This document shows, one piece after another, positions 44,620-53,157 of a stretch of DNA of 64,000 nt. Location: contig JASGIS010000001.1 in NCBI GenBank assembly GCA_047601745.1, positions 2,542,001-2,606,000 on the forward strand. Reading direction: 5' to 3'. The notes beneath the pieces were generated by a model. It worked only from the letters and a program-made list of their open reading frames with translations. It had not been told where the DNA came from and ran no database searches. The stretch is from JAKPAM01 sp047601745. GTDB lineage: Bacteria; Pseudomonadota; Gammaproteobacteria; Burkholderiales; Burkholderiaceae_E. The translations under genes and the position numbers were made by a program. The stretch's first letter is position 1, and every line of letters starts with the position of its first letter.

Positions 44620-44636
44620 TATCCATTCCTTGGATA
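44620..44636. promoter_or_regulatory. Short dyad in the 44.45-44.89 kb intergenic region
   Basis: TATCCA-TTCCT-TGGATA is a perfect 6-base inverted repeat between the divergent peptide-transporter operon and the hydrolase gene. It is a candidate operator. The rest of this 435-base gap shows no gene and no convincing promoter. Confidence 0.3.
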
Positions 44637-44885
44637 AGCGCATCCGGGATCGATCAGGGCAGCTTGCCGAGGCTGTACGAACTTATCGACGCGATCAGCA
44701 GCCCGGCGACGAGCAGCAGCAAGCGAGGCGGCGCGTCGCGCGTCGGCGCGGCCGATGATCCGAGCGTCGCGAACGCGCTGCGATAGCGTGCGGCCTTATG
44801 ACGTTATGCGAATATCTTCGTGTCCTGCCGTCGCATCGGAACGTACGATCTCGGATCCGAGTTCATGCTGATCGGAGTCCTGCCG

Positions 44886-45560
44886 ATGCCCGTTCATCGC
44901 TCATCGCTCGCCGACGGCATCGCCTGCGGTCCGCACGCTCGCGAGGTCCGGTTGCTCGTCATTCCCGGTCTGCACGGCAGCGGCGATGCGCATTGGCAGA
45001 GCTGGCTGCAGCGGCAATACCGCCACTCGGCACGCGTGGAGCAAGCCGACTGGTCGATGGCCGATCTGAAGCGCTGGTCCGAGCGGATCGGGCACGTCGC
45101 GTTGCAGCGGCCTGCCGTGACGTGGATCGCCGTGGCGCACAGCTTCGGCTGTCTGGCTCTCGCACGCGCGCTGCGCGAAGGTGTCGGCAACCTTGGTGCG
45201 GCGATCTTCGTCGCGCCCGCCGATCCGCGTCGCTTCGATATCGATCGGCTGCTACCGCAGGTGGCACTCGAAGTGCCGAGCGCTGTCGTGGCCAGCGACA
45301 CCGATCCGCACATGGCCGCGCGGCAGGCAGCCGATTGGGCGCTCCGCTGGGGGGCGCACTTCGTGAACCTCGGCGACGCCGGGCACATCAACGTCGAGTC
45401 GGGGTTCGGGCCGCTCCCGCGGGTCAAGTCGATGGTCGATGCGCTGGCGTGCCGATTGAAGCGGGCGCAACGCCCTCGGATCGACGAGCCGCTCGATTCC
45501 GACGATCACGCCGCGGTTCCGGATCGGGCCGACGCACACGGCGGCGCGGCGTCGGCCTGA
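44886..45560 (+). CDS. RBBP9/YdeN family alpha/beta hydrolase
   Basis: A 224-residue small serine hydrolase. The LLVIPGLHGSGDAHWQSWL opening (~23-41) is diagnostic of the RBBP9/YdeN family. The nucleophile is S86 in AVAHSFGCLA, the acid D138 or D140 in ASDTDPHM, and the His H167 in GDAGHINVESGFG. Members are probably esterases; the natural substrate is unknown. The start at 44886 has GGAG eight bases upstream; an in-frame ATG at 44865 lacks one. The last ~30 residues are Asp/Ala-rich and beyond the fold. It is convergent with the nitroreductase gene. Confidence 0.85.
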   Translation: MPVHRSSLADGIACGPHAREVRLLVIPGLHGSGDAHWQSWLQRQYRHSARVEQADWSMADLKRWSERIGHVALQRPAVTWIAVAHSFGCLALARALREGVGNLGAAIFVAPADPRRFDIDRLLPQVALEVPSAVVASDTDPHMAARQAADWALRWGAHFVNLGDAGHINVESGFGPLPRVKSMVDALACRLKRAQRPRIDEPLDSDDHAAVPDRADAHGGAASA

Positions 45561-45628
45561 CGCCGGCCGTCGGGGTTTTCCTCTCGACTCCTGATTGCCT
45601 TGCGCGCTAGCCGCATCGGCGTGTCCGT

Positions 45629-46225
45629 TCAGGATTCGAATGCGAAGCGGCCTTCCGCGACGATCGTGCCGAGCGGCAGTCGTGCGTTGGGCGCCTCGCG
45701 CGCTCGCAAGCCTTCGGACAAGATCGCGGCGTCACCCTGGCGTCCCACCGCGATGACCGCCTCGATCGCGAAATCGCCGGGGATCTCGAACGCGGCGCGC
45801 AAGCGCTCGCGATCGAAGCCCGCCATACCGTGCGTATACCAGCCCGCGAGGGTCGCCTGGAACGCCAGGCTCGCCCAGGCCGCGCCAGTATCGAACGAAT
45901 GGGTCGGAATCGATTCGGGCGCCTGTTTGCCAGGCGGTATCCACTGCGTGCGTGACAGCACTACGACCAATGCCGACGCGCGCTGCGCCCAGCCCCGGTT
46001 GAATTCGACCAGCGCGTCGAAGATCGACGACCAGCCCGGGCCGTCGGGCCGGGCGTAGATGAAGCGCCAGGGTTGCGCGTTGTAAGCCGACGGCGCCCAG
46101 CGCGCGGCCTCGAACAACCCGAGCAGCGTCGGATCGTCGATCCGCTCGCCGGTAAAGGCGCGAGGCGACCAGCGTCGCGTGAACAGGTCATCGATCGGCC
46201 ATTCGGTTTGGCGCGCTTGCGTCAT
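45629..46225 (-). CDS. Nitroreductase family protein
   Basis: A 198-residue FMN-dependent oxidoreductase of the nitroreductase superfamily, with RRWSPRAFTGERI (~17-29) for FMN contact, AARWAPSAYNAQPWRFIYA (~40-58), GAAWASLAFQATLAGWYTHGM and a C-terminal IGRQGDA-type end (VAVGRQGDAA). It sits 49 bases beyond the TauC-like permease stop on the same strand, so it probably belongs to the sulfonate transport operon. It might reduce flavin or quinones for the associated metabolism; that role is inference. Confidence 0.85.
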   Translation of the reverse strand: MTQARQTEWPIDDLFTRRWSPRAFTGERIDDPTLLGLFEAARWAPSAYNAQPWRFIYARPDGPGWSSIFDALVEFNRGWAQRASALVVVLSRTQWIPPGKQAPESIPTHSFDTGAAWASLAFQATLAGWYTHGMAGFDRERLRAAFEIPGDFAIEAVIAVGRQGDAAILSEGLRAREAPNARLPLGTIVAEGRFAFES

Positions 46226-46274
46226 CTCTCAGCTCCCAGCATCGTTCGTACGGTTTGAATGAATCCCAAAGTGC

Positions 46275-47177
46275 TCAGTGCGACTGGCCGTGCCAGGGCA
46301 CGAGCCGCCGCTGCAGCCAGCGCAGCCCCAGTTCGAGCGCGAAGGCCACCACCGCGATGACGAGGATACCGGCCACGACGACATCGGTCGCCAGGAACTG
46401 CCCGGCCGACTGCACCATGAAGCCGAGCCCCCGCGTTGCCGCGACGAGTTCCGCGGCGACCAAGGTCGACCAGCCGACGCCGAGCCCGATCCGCAGCCCG
46501 GTCAGGATGTCGGGGAGGGCCGAGGGCAGGATCACGTGGCGCAGCAGTTGCGATGGCGTCGCGCCGAGCGACTGCGCGGCACGGATCCGCGAAGGATCGA
46601 CGTTGCGCACCCCGTTGGCGGTGGCGATCGCTACCGGCGCGAAGATCGCGAGATGGATCAGCAGCACCTTCGACAGCTCGCCGATGCCGAACCAGATCAC
46701 GATCAGCGGCAGGTAGGCCAGCGGCGGCACGGGCCGGTAGAACTCGATCAGCGGATCGAAGATGCCCTGGGCGATGCGGCTGCGGCCGATCGCGATGCCT
46801 ACCGGGATGGCGAAGACGATGGCCCCGATCAACGCCAGCGCGATCCGCTGCAAGCTGGCGCCCAGATGCTGGCTCAGCGTCGCATCGACATAGCCCTCGG
46901 TCGACAACGTGACCAGCCGTCGCGCGACCTCCCACGGCGACGGCAGGAACAGCGGCTCGATCAGGCCAAGGCCGGTGACGAGGGCCCAGAGCACGAGCAG
47001 CACGGCGAGCGTGACGGCGCTGATCGTGCCGGTTCGCCACGTCCGGAGGGACGGGGGCGGGCCATTCGTCGCGCCGACGATGCGGGTCGCCTCCGAGGCC
47101 CGGGCTCTCATCGGGGCTTGCTCGATCGTCTGTGTTCGCGGATCGGCGAGGTCGGTCGTCGTTTGTGGCGTCGTCAT
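46275..47177 (-). CDS. Sulfonate/taurine-type ABC permease (TauC/SsuC-like)
   Basis: A 300-residue permease with about six hydrophobic segments and an unusual ~45-residue hydrophilic N-terminus. Family signs are LFLPSPWEVARRLVTL (~75), PVPPLAYLPLIVIWFGIGELSKV (around 143-165) and the EAA loop AAQSLGATPSQLLRHVILPSA (abridged). It pairs with the ATPase whose stop it overlaps (47174-47177). By family it imports taurine, alkanesulfonates or nitrate-like solutes; TauA-type sequence in the receptor favours sulfonates. Confidence 0.9.
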   Translation of the reverse strand: MTTPQTTTDLADPRTQTIEQAPMRARASEATRIVGATNGPPPSLRTWRTGTISAVTLAVLLVLWALVTGLGLIEPLFLPSPWEVARRLVTLSTEGYVDATLSQHLGASLQRIALALIGAIVFAIPVGIAIGRSRIAQGIFDPLIEFYRPVPPLAYLPLIVIWFGIGELSKVLLIHLAIFAPVAIATANGVRNVDPSRIRAAQSLGATPSQLLRHVILPSALPDILTGLRIGLGVGWSTLVAAELVAATRGLGFMVQSAGQFLATDVVVAGILVIAVVAFALELGLRWLQRRLVPWHGQSH

Positions 47178-48019
47178 GCCCGTACGGCCTCCTCCGGGTT
47201 CCGGGTCGTGTCGCGCTCCTGCGCCTCGGTCTGGCCGGCATCCTGAATCTGCCCGTCAAATACGCGCGCGAGCACGCGCTCTCGCGCGGCGATGAAGGCT
47301 GGATCGGACTTGATGACGCGCGCGTTCGCGGCACCATCGGCATAGCGCCTGCCGAAGCCGAGCTCGATTCGTTCGACGATGCGGCCCGGGCGGGCCCCGA
47401 GCAGGATCAGGTCGGTCGCCAGGAACACGGCCTCTTCGATGTCGTGGGTGATCAGGAAGACGGGCTTGGCCGCGCGGCGCCAGACGGTCAGCAGCAGCTC
47501 CTGGACCTGTTCGCGGGTGAACGCATCGAGCGCGCCGAACGGCTCGTCGAGCAGCAGCGCGCGCGGATCCGAGGCCAGCGCGCGGGCGATGCCGACCCGC
47601 TGCTTCTGCCCGCCGGATAGTTGCCAGATCTGGCGTCGCTCGAAGCCGGCAAGGCCGACGTTGGCCAGGGCCTGAAGAGCCCGCGTCTCGCGCTCCGACT
47701 CGGCGACGCCGTGGAGTTTCAGACCGAAGGCGACATTGCCCAGCACGTCGAGCCAGGGCAGTAGCGCGTCCTCCTGGAAGACCACACCGCGATCCGCGCC
47801 GGGCCCGGCGATCGGCGCACCGTCCAGGGTAATGCTGCCGGCGCTCGGCGTGACGAAGCCGGCGATCAGGTTCAGCAGGCTGGTCTTGCCGCTGCCGGAA
47901 GGCCCGAGCGCCACGACCAGTTGATCGGCGCCGATATCGAAGCTGATGTCTTCGAGCACCGCTGTCTGTGCACCGGGATAGCGGGCGCTGACGTGACTGA
48001 CGCGCAACAAAGATGACAT
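47174..48019 (-). CDS. Sulfonate/taurine-type ABC ATP-binding protein (TauB-like)
   Basis: A 281-residue ATPase. Walker A is GPSGSGKT (~38-45), then GVVFQEDALLPWLDVLGNV with the Q-loop typical of TauB/SsuB, signature LSGGQKQRVGIARAL, Walker B ALLLDEPFGALD, and the LITHDIEEAVFLATDLILL switch. It starts 22 bases after the receptor stop, with AGGGGA upstream. The C-terminal ~25 residues (QTEAQERDTTRNPEEAVRA) are hydrophilic and beyond the usual end. Confidence 0.92.
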   Translation of the reverse strand: MSSLLRVSHVSARYPGAQTAVLEDISFDIGADQLVVALGPSGSGKTSLLNLIAGFVTPSAGSITLDGAPIAGPGADRGVVFQEDALLPWLDVLGNVAFGLKLHGVAESERETRALQALANVGLAGFERRQIWQLSGGQKQRVGIARALASDPRALLLDEPFGALDAFTREQVQELLLTVWRRAAKPVFLITHDIEEAVFLATDLILLGARPGRIVERIELGFGRRYADGAANARVIKSDPAFIAARERVLARVFDGQIQDAGQTEAQERDTTRNPEEAVRA

Positions 48020-48041
48020 CGAAGTCCCCTGAGGTTGCCGA

Positions 48042-49028
48042 TCAATGCGCGAGCGAGCGGACGTAGCTCGCATTCACATAGGGCGAGTAGTCTGGCAGCA
48101 CGGTATCGATCCTTTTCTGTTCCTTCAGAAAGGACGAGGTATCGGCCAGCGCCTTGATCGTCGGCTCGCCGAGCGCCTGGATCTGGGCCTCTACGCCCGG
48201 CAGCGCGCTACCGGCCAGTACGCCGGGAATGTCATCGGGCCTGGCGCCGGAGATCCGCGCCAGCTTGCCCAGACGATCGTCGGCGGCGAGCCAGCCCTTC
48301 GGATCCCGCTCGTAGGCGATGAAGGTATCGAGCGTGACCCGGGCAAAGGCGCTGACCACCTGCGGGTACTTTTTTGCGAAGTCCTTGCGCACCAGCCAGG
48401 CATCGAAGGTCGGTGCGCCGAGCCCGGCCAACTCGCCCGAGCTGATCAGCACCTTGCCGGACTGCTTGACCTTGCCCAGCGCGGGGTCCCAGACATAAGT
48501 CGCATCGATGTCGCCCCGCTCCCAGGCGGCAGCGATGTTCGGCGGCGAGAGATTGACGATGTTGACCGATCGCGGATCGATGTTCCAGTGCTTGAGCGCA
48601 GCCAGCAGGCTGTAGTGGCCCGTGGACACGAAAGGCACGGCAACCTTCTTGCCGACCAGATCCTGGGGCTTGTCGATGCCTGTCCCGTTCCGGACGACCA
48701 ATTGTTCGCTGGTATCGAGCTGCGCGGCGATCAGGAACACCTCGATCGGCAGTTTGCGGCTGATCGCCGCGGCCAGCGGGCTCGAACCCAGGTACGCGAT
48801 CTGGACATCGCCCGAAGCGACGGCGTTGATGACCTCGGCGCCCCCGTCGAACTTGCGCCAGGCGATCTTCGCGCCGGTGGCCTTCTCGTAGTCGCCATCG
48901 GCCTGCGCGGCCAACGATGGAGTCGGTACCGTCTGGTACGCGACGGTCAACGATTGGGCCTGCGCCGCCGGCGCGGCGGCCAGCACGGAGACGGTCAGCA
49001 GAGTCGGCAACCAGCGGAGAATTTTCAT
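48042..49028 (-). CDS. Taurine/sulfonate ABC substrate-binding protein (TauA-like)
   Basis: A 328-residue periplasmic receptor. The signal peptide ends near AQA|QS (~25). It opens with LTVAYQTVPTPSLAAQADGDYEKATGA (abridged) and contains IAYLGSSPLAAAISRKLPIE, VGKKVAVPFVSTGHYSLLAAL and DATYVWDPALGKV, as in TauA. The start MKILRW was chosen; an in-frame ATG six codons upstream has no ribosome-binding site. It is first in the operon tauA-tauB-tauC-nitroreductase and likely induced under sulfur limitation, by analogy with tau systems. Confidence 0.92.
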   Translation of the reverse strand: MKILRWLPTLLTVSVLAAAPAAQAQSLTVAYQTVPTPSLAAQADGDYEKATGAKIAWRKFDGGAEVINAVASGDVQIAYLGSSPLAAAISRKLPIEVFLIAAQLDTSEQLVVRNGTGIDKPQDLVGKKVAVPFVSTGHYSLLAALKHWNIDPRSVNIVNLSPPNIAAAWERGDIDATYVWDPALGKVKQSGKVLISSGELAGLGAPTFDAWLVRKDFAKKYPQVVSAFARVTLDTFIAYERDPKGWLAADDRLGKLARISGARPDDIPGVLAGSALPGVEAQIQALGEPTIKALADTSSFLKEQKRIDTVLPDYSPYVNASYVRSLAH

Positions 49029-49277
49029 CGGGAGTTCTCGGTTCATGAGGAAAGTCTCGAGGCTTTTTCGCAGTGTAGGTGGCGTGGTGATCACTGTCGA
49101 ATTCGCTAAGCGACTTTACTTATTCGTTTTCCGATGGAAGCCGGTTTTGCGCAGCGCATCGATCTCGATCAGCGACGGATCTTCCTCGCTCGCGTTCGCC
49201 TCGAGACGATCATGGATTCTTACAAGGGGTTTTTCGCCAGGATCGGAATCCCTTAGATGATTGGATTATTTAGTAAT

Positions 49278-49291
49278 AAGAATCGGTTCTT
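49278..49291. promoter_or_regulatory. Inverted repeat in the tauA/cysB-like divergent promoter
   Basis: AAGAA-TCGG-TTCTT lies in an A+T-rich patch (49253-49300) of the 351-base divergent region 49029-49379. The location between a TauA-type operon and a CysB-like gene suggests a LysR-type regulator site. No other feature is seen in this gap. Confidence 0.35.
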
Positions 49292-49379
49292 TCTCTTGTC
49301 GAAACGCCTGACGCAGAATCAAGAGATTCGGTCTCGGTGCTCTTTGCGTCGGATCGCCTAGAAACCGATCCGCATGGTC

Positions 49380-50095
49380 ATGAATTTCCGACAGTTGCGC
49401 GCGGTCCGCGAGGCCGTGCGCTGCAACTTCAACCTTACCGACGTCGCTCAGGCGCTTCGTACTTCGCAGCCGGGCGTGAGCCGACAGATCCGTGAGCTGG
49501 AGCTGGAGCTGGGGATCGATCTGTTCGTGCGTGTGGGCAAGCGCCTCACGGGCTTGACGGCGCCCGGCAGCCATGTACTGCCGATCATCGAGAACCTGCT
49601 GCGCGAAAGCGCCAACCTGCTCACCGCGGGTGAGGAGTTCGCGGCGCAGCAGAGCGGCACGCTGTCGACCGCGCCTTCCACGAAGCCGGCATCGCGGCCG
49701 ACATCGCGCTGGCCGCGATGGACGCCGACGTGATCAAGACCTATGTGTCGCTCGGCATGGGCGTTGGCATCGTCGCCGGCGTGGCTTACGACCCGGAGCG
49801 CGACACGGCATTGCAGGCGGTGGACGCGGGCCGGCTGTTCGGCGTCAACGAGACCAAGCTGGCCGTGCGGCGAGACACTTACCTGCGCAGGTATGTCTAC
49901 GCTTTCATCCAGTCCTTCGCGCCCTCGCTGACGGCAGACGTGGTGATGCAGGCCCTCCTGCGTGGGGATAAGGTCGCATCCGACTCGGCCGAGAATGACG
50001 CCGCGTCTGCGCTGACGCGGGCGGCACTTCGATCCGCGGCAAGCGAAAGCATCCACTCGCCTGATACGCAGTCACGATCCTCTGCGCGGGGCTGA
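49380..50095 (+). pseudogene. CysB/Cbl-like LysR regulator, internally deleted and frameshifted
   Basis: The first ~97 residues (MNFRQLRAVREAVR ... TSQPGVSRQIRELE ... GKRLTG) are an intact CysB-type winged helix-turn-helix and linker, ending at SGTLS. Without any stop, the next frame then continues with DRAFHEAGIAADIAL and MDADVIKTYVSLGMGVGIVA, which in CysB lies more than 100 residues further on. Roughly 105-110 codons of the effector-binding domain are therefore missing and the junction (about 49665-49672) is out of frame. The downstream part matches the Cbl/CysB C-terminus to the end. In intact form it would control sulfonate uptake and sulfatase genes nearby. Confidence 0.85.
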
Positions 50096-50234
50096 CGCTG
50101 ACCTCGGGCCAAAGCGCAAGTCTCGCCCGAAAGGGCGAAGTCGAGCGATGCAATCCCGTTCCGGCGCCGAAAGCGCCCCCGTATCGTGGCGAGGAGCTCT
50201 CTCCTCCAGGCGGTCGCGACTCGCTCGACGTGGC

Positions 50235-51617
50235 TCAGGTCGCCGGCGCATCCGGTGGGCCGGGCTGCTGCTGCGCGGTGCTGGCCGGCGCGTGGCGCCG
50301 CGGCGTGTGTGCAACATAGCGGTCGGCCTGCACGTCAGGGGTCACGCCGTGGGTGAAGACCTCATCCGTGATGGGCAGGAAGCCCTCGTTCCAGTGCTCC
50401 CACTGCCGCCGGAGCCGAGCGAACACCTCGGGGTGCCGTTCGCGCAGGTTGGCCCGCTCGCGAGGGTCCGTCACGACGTCGAACAGGAATTCGTTGTCGT
50501 TGATCTTCAGGTACTTCCAGTCGCCGTCGCGTACGGCCCGCTGCGCTTGGGCTTTGTAGCGCCAATAGAGCGTCCGCGGATGTACGGGCGACCGGCCTTC
50601 GAGCACGGGCAGGATATTCTCGCCATCGCTCGGGTAGTCGGGGTGCGGCGCGCGGCCGGCGGCCGCCAGCAGCGTCGGCAGCCAGTCGGCGGTGATCGTC
50701 ACCTGGTGCTGCACCTGCGGGCGGATGCGCGCGCGCCAGCGCAACAGCGTGGGGACGCGAAGACCGCCTTCGAGCAGCTCGGTCTTCTGGCCGGTGAAAG
50801 GCCACATCTTGGAGAATCGCTCGCCGCCGTTATCGCTGGTGAAGATCACCAGTGTGTCGTCGGCCTGCCCGCTATCGTCGAGCGCCGCCAGGACCTGGCC
50901 CACGGCCGCATCCAGCGACTGAACGATCTCGCCGTACTTGCGCAGGCTGCCGCCGTCGTAGTGGAACAGGTCCTTGAGTTCGCGTGACACGGCCTCGTCG
51001 CCGGGGCCTTCCCAGGGCCAGTGCGGCGCGGTGAAATGCAGCGAAAGAAAGTAGGGCTTGCCGCTATCGCGGTGATCGCGCACGTAGGCCGCGGCCTCGT
51101 CCGCCAGGATCTGCGTGTAGTAGCCGCTGCGTTCCACCGGCACCTCGCCTTCCCACAGGTCGCGCGGCACGTGCTCGCCGACGGCCGGCTTGTGAGTGAA
51201 ATAGTCGACCACGCCGCTGAGGTTGCCGAAGAAACGGTCGTAGCCGCTCTTGAGCGGCCCGAACTCGGGCGGACGGCCCAGATGCCACTTGCCGATCAGC
51301 GCCGTGTCGTAGCCGGCTTCGCGCAGCAGCGAGGGCAACGTGGGGTGTTCGGGCGACAGGCCCAGGCCCTTGCCGGCACCGGCGATCGGCTCTTCCAGTC
51401 CGCCACGCAGCCGGTACTGGTAACGCCCGGTGATCAGCGCGAAGCGCGTCGCCGAGCAAACGGCCGAGTTGGCGTAGGCCTGCGTGAAGCGCGCGCCCTC
51501 GCTCGCGAGCCGGTCCAGGTGCGGCGTGGCGAAATCGGTCGCGCCATAGACGCCCAGATCCGCCCAGCCCAGGTCGTCGGCCAGGATGAAAACGATATTG
51601 GGGAATTGTCGGCTCAT
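50235..51617 (-). CDS. Type I sulfatase (arylsulfatase family)
   Basis: A 460-residue sulfatase. The formylglycine precursor C54 is in CSATR (residues 54-58; C-x-A-x-R type) followed by LITGRYQYR. Metal-site D14/D15 are in LADDLGW and the later pair in FTSDNGGE; HFTAPHWPW supplies another His. There is no signal peptide, which points to a cytoplasmic enzyme, as in bacterial arylsulfatases that release sulfate for growth. The neighbours (TauABC, CysB-like relic) support a sulfur-scavenging role; an anaerobic-type or FGE maturase must be encoded elsewhere. The last ~35 residues are Pro/Ala-rich. Confidence 0.9.
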   Translation of the reverse strand: MSRQFPNIVFILADDLGWADLGVYGATDFATPHLDRLASEGARFTQAYANSAVCSATRFALITGRYQYRLRGGLEEPIAGAGKGLGLSPEHPTLPSLLREAGYDTALIGKWHLGRPPEFGPLKSGYDRFFGNLSGVVDYFTHKPAVGEHVPRDLWEGEVPVERSGYYTQILADEAAAYVRDHRDSGKPYFLSLHFTAPHWPWEGPGDEAVSRELKDLFHYDGGSLRKYGEIVQSLDAAVGQVLAALDDSGQADDTLVIFTSDNGGERFSKMWPFTGQKTELLEGGLRVPTLLRWRARIRPQVQHQVTITADWLPTLLAAAGRAPHPDYPSDGENILPVLEGRSPVHPRTLYWRYKAQAQRAVRDGDWKYLKINDNEFLFDVVTDPRERANLRERHPEVFARLRRQWEHWNEGFLPITDEVFTHGVTPDVQADRYVAHTPRRHAPASTAQQQPGPPDAPAT

Positions 51618-51645
51618 GGAGTCATCCTTTGGCGTCGTGCGCCCT

Positions 51646-52674
51646 CTATCCCACCTTGAAACCCGAAGCGGCGATCACCGGCCGCCACTTCTCGAGCTCG
51701 GCCAGCCGAAGCTGCTCCAGATACTCGGGCGTGCGCGGATCGGGCTCGAGCGCCAGTTCCTCCAGCTTGGCTTTCACGGCCGACTCGACCAGCACCGTGT
51801 TCAGGGCGCGGTTGAAGGCGGCCACCGCGCCCGGCGGTGTCCCCTGCCGCGCCCACAGGCTGTACCAGCCGCTGCCCGTGGCCTTGGCGTAGCCCTGTTG
51901 CGCGAGCGTGGGGACTTGCGGCAACTCGCGCGTGCGCTGCTCGCTGAAGGTGGAGATGATGCGAATCTTGCCCTCCCGGTGCAGCGGCAGCAGTTCCGAC
52001 ACGGTGGACACGGCCGAACTGAGCCGGCCGCCCCCGAGGTCGGTCAGCAGCGGGGCGGCGCCGTTGTAGGGGACGTGCGCGATCTCCAGATCCGCCGCGT
52101 CGCCCAGCAGCAGACCGAAGAAGTGCGGCAGGCTGCCCGCCGCCGGCGAGCCGAAGTTGGCCTTGTCCGGGTTGGCCTCGAACCAGGCGATCAGTTCCTT
52201 GGCGTCGCGCGCCGGATGGGCGGCGGGAACGGCCAGGCCGAACTGGAAATGCGCCAGCAGGCCGACCGGCGTGAAATCAACCTTCGGGTCGTAGCCGGGC
52301 TGCTCGTATACCAGTTGCGACAGCACGGGCGTGATCAGCGGCGCGATCAGGTAGGTGGCGCCATCGGGTGGGGCGGCCAGAAACTGCCGTGCCGCGATCT
52401 GCCCGCCGCCGCCGGGTTTGTTCTCCACGCGGATGTGATGTCTGGGACCCAGGACAGACCCCACCCTCTCGGCGATCAGGCGCGCCAGGACGTCGATGTT
52501 GCCGCCGGCGCCGAAGCCGACCACGATGCGGGACTGCTCGGGTACGGAGGGACCGGCCTGCGCCAGGGCTCGCACGGGCGCCAGGGCGGCCATCGCGCTT
52601 GCCGCCGTCGCGGCGCGCAGCAGTTGCCGGCGCCGGCGCCGGCGGGAATCGGAAGTCGAAATAAGTTCGGTCAT
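51646..52674 (-). CDS. Bug family receptor (TctC-like) in the sulfatase locus
   Basis: A 342-residue periplasmic binding protein. The N-terminus is an Arg-run (RRRRRRQLLRAATAASAMA), a Tat-like export signal with cleavage near ALA|QA (~40). Bug family marks are IVVGFGAGGNIDVLARLIAE, VENKPGGGGQIAARQF and ARQGTPPGAVAAFN. It lies 28 bases upstream of the sulfatase on the same strand and is probably cotranscribed, so the ligand may be a sulfate ester or its product; this is inferred from position. The start MTELIST was chosen over an upstream ATG. Confidence 0.88.
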   Translation of the reverse strand: MTELISTSDSRRRRRRQLLRAATAASAMAALAPVRALAQAGPSVPEQSRIVVGFGAGGNIDVLARLIAERVGSVLGPRHHIRVENKPGGGGQIAARQFLAAPPDGATYLIAPLITPVLSQLVYEQPGYDPKVDFTPVGLLAHFQFGLAVPAAHPARDAKELIAWFEANPDKANFGSPAAGSLPHFFGLLLGDAADLEIAHVPYNGAAPLLTDLGGGRLSSAVSTVSELLPLHREGKIRIISTFSEQRTRELPQVPTLAQQGYAKATGSGWYSLWARQGTPPGAVAAFNRALNTVLVESAVKAKLEELALEPDPRTPEYLEQLRLAELEKWRPVIAASGFKVG

Positions 52675-52875
52675 GCGACGGCTCGTGCCCGCGACAGGCA
52701 TCCGGGAGGGGAGGCGCGCCGATCGGCGCAGCCTTGGAGTCGCGGATCATAGCCATCCGCGTGCCGGGGCCGAACGAAGACTTTCTTATAAGCAATGCGG
52801 ACTCGCATCGCTGCCGCGCCAGCCTGCCTGAGCGCTGTATCGGCGCTAAGCGCTCAATCAGTGTTCACGCTTTGA

Positions 52876-53112
52876 GCGGACACCGATGGCGAGGCCGTGG
52901 TCTTCGACGAGGCCCACGGCGCCGTGCGTGTATTCGAGGGTTGGAACCTGGTGTTCAAGAGCCAGCGGCCCATGCAGCGGGGAGGCTATGAACCGGAGAC
53001 CGCCTTCAACAAGGCGTCGTGGGGCGGGGGCGGCCCGTCAGTGCATCCCACTAAGGGGGGCCAGGCCTGCGGTTTCGCCTTCATGCCTGGCTTGATAAGT
53101 AGGCCGCCGTGA
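52876..53112 (+). pseudogene. Degenerate coding fragment, origin uncertain
   Basis: After an in-frame stop at 52873-52875 a frame reads about 78 residues: VVFDEAHGAVRVFEGWNLVF, then QRPMQRGGYEPETAFNKASW and HPTKGG. It has no proper start and no ribosome-binding site, but its composition looks like former coding sequence. It could be the tail of a transposase or another decayed gene at the edge of the accessory region; I do not recognise the family. The rest of 52675-53157 shows no gene. Confidence 0.3.
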
Positions 53113-53114
53113 TG

Positions 53115-53145
53115 GCACCGGGCCGGCCGCAAGCCTGCCCGGTGC
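53115..53145 (-). terminator. Hairpin downstream of the aldehyde dehydrogenase gene
   Basis: GCACCGGGC and GCCCGGTGC form a perfect 9-bp stem with a 13-base loop, 12 bases beyond the dehydrogenase stop on the minus strand. No T-run follows, so it may act as a 3' stabiliser or a weak terminator rather than a classic intrinsic one. Confidence 0.45.
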
Positions 53146-53157
53146 GCGCGCCGGCGA

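Noticed and set aside
53115..53145. Treating the hairpin as a firm intrinsic terminator
   Set aside because: The stem is strong but no T-run follows on the minus strand, so it is listed at low confidence.
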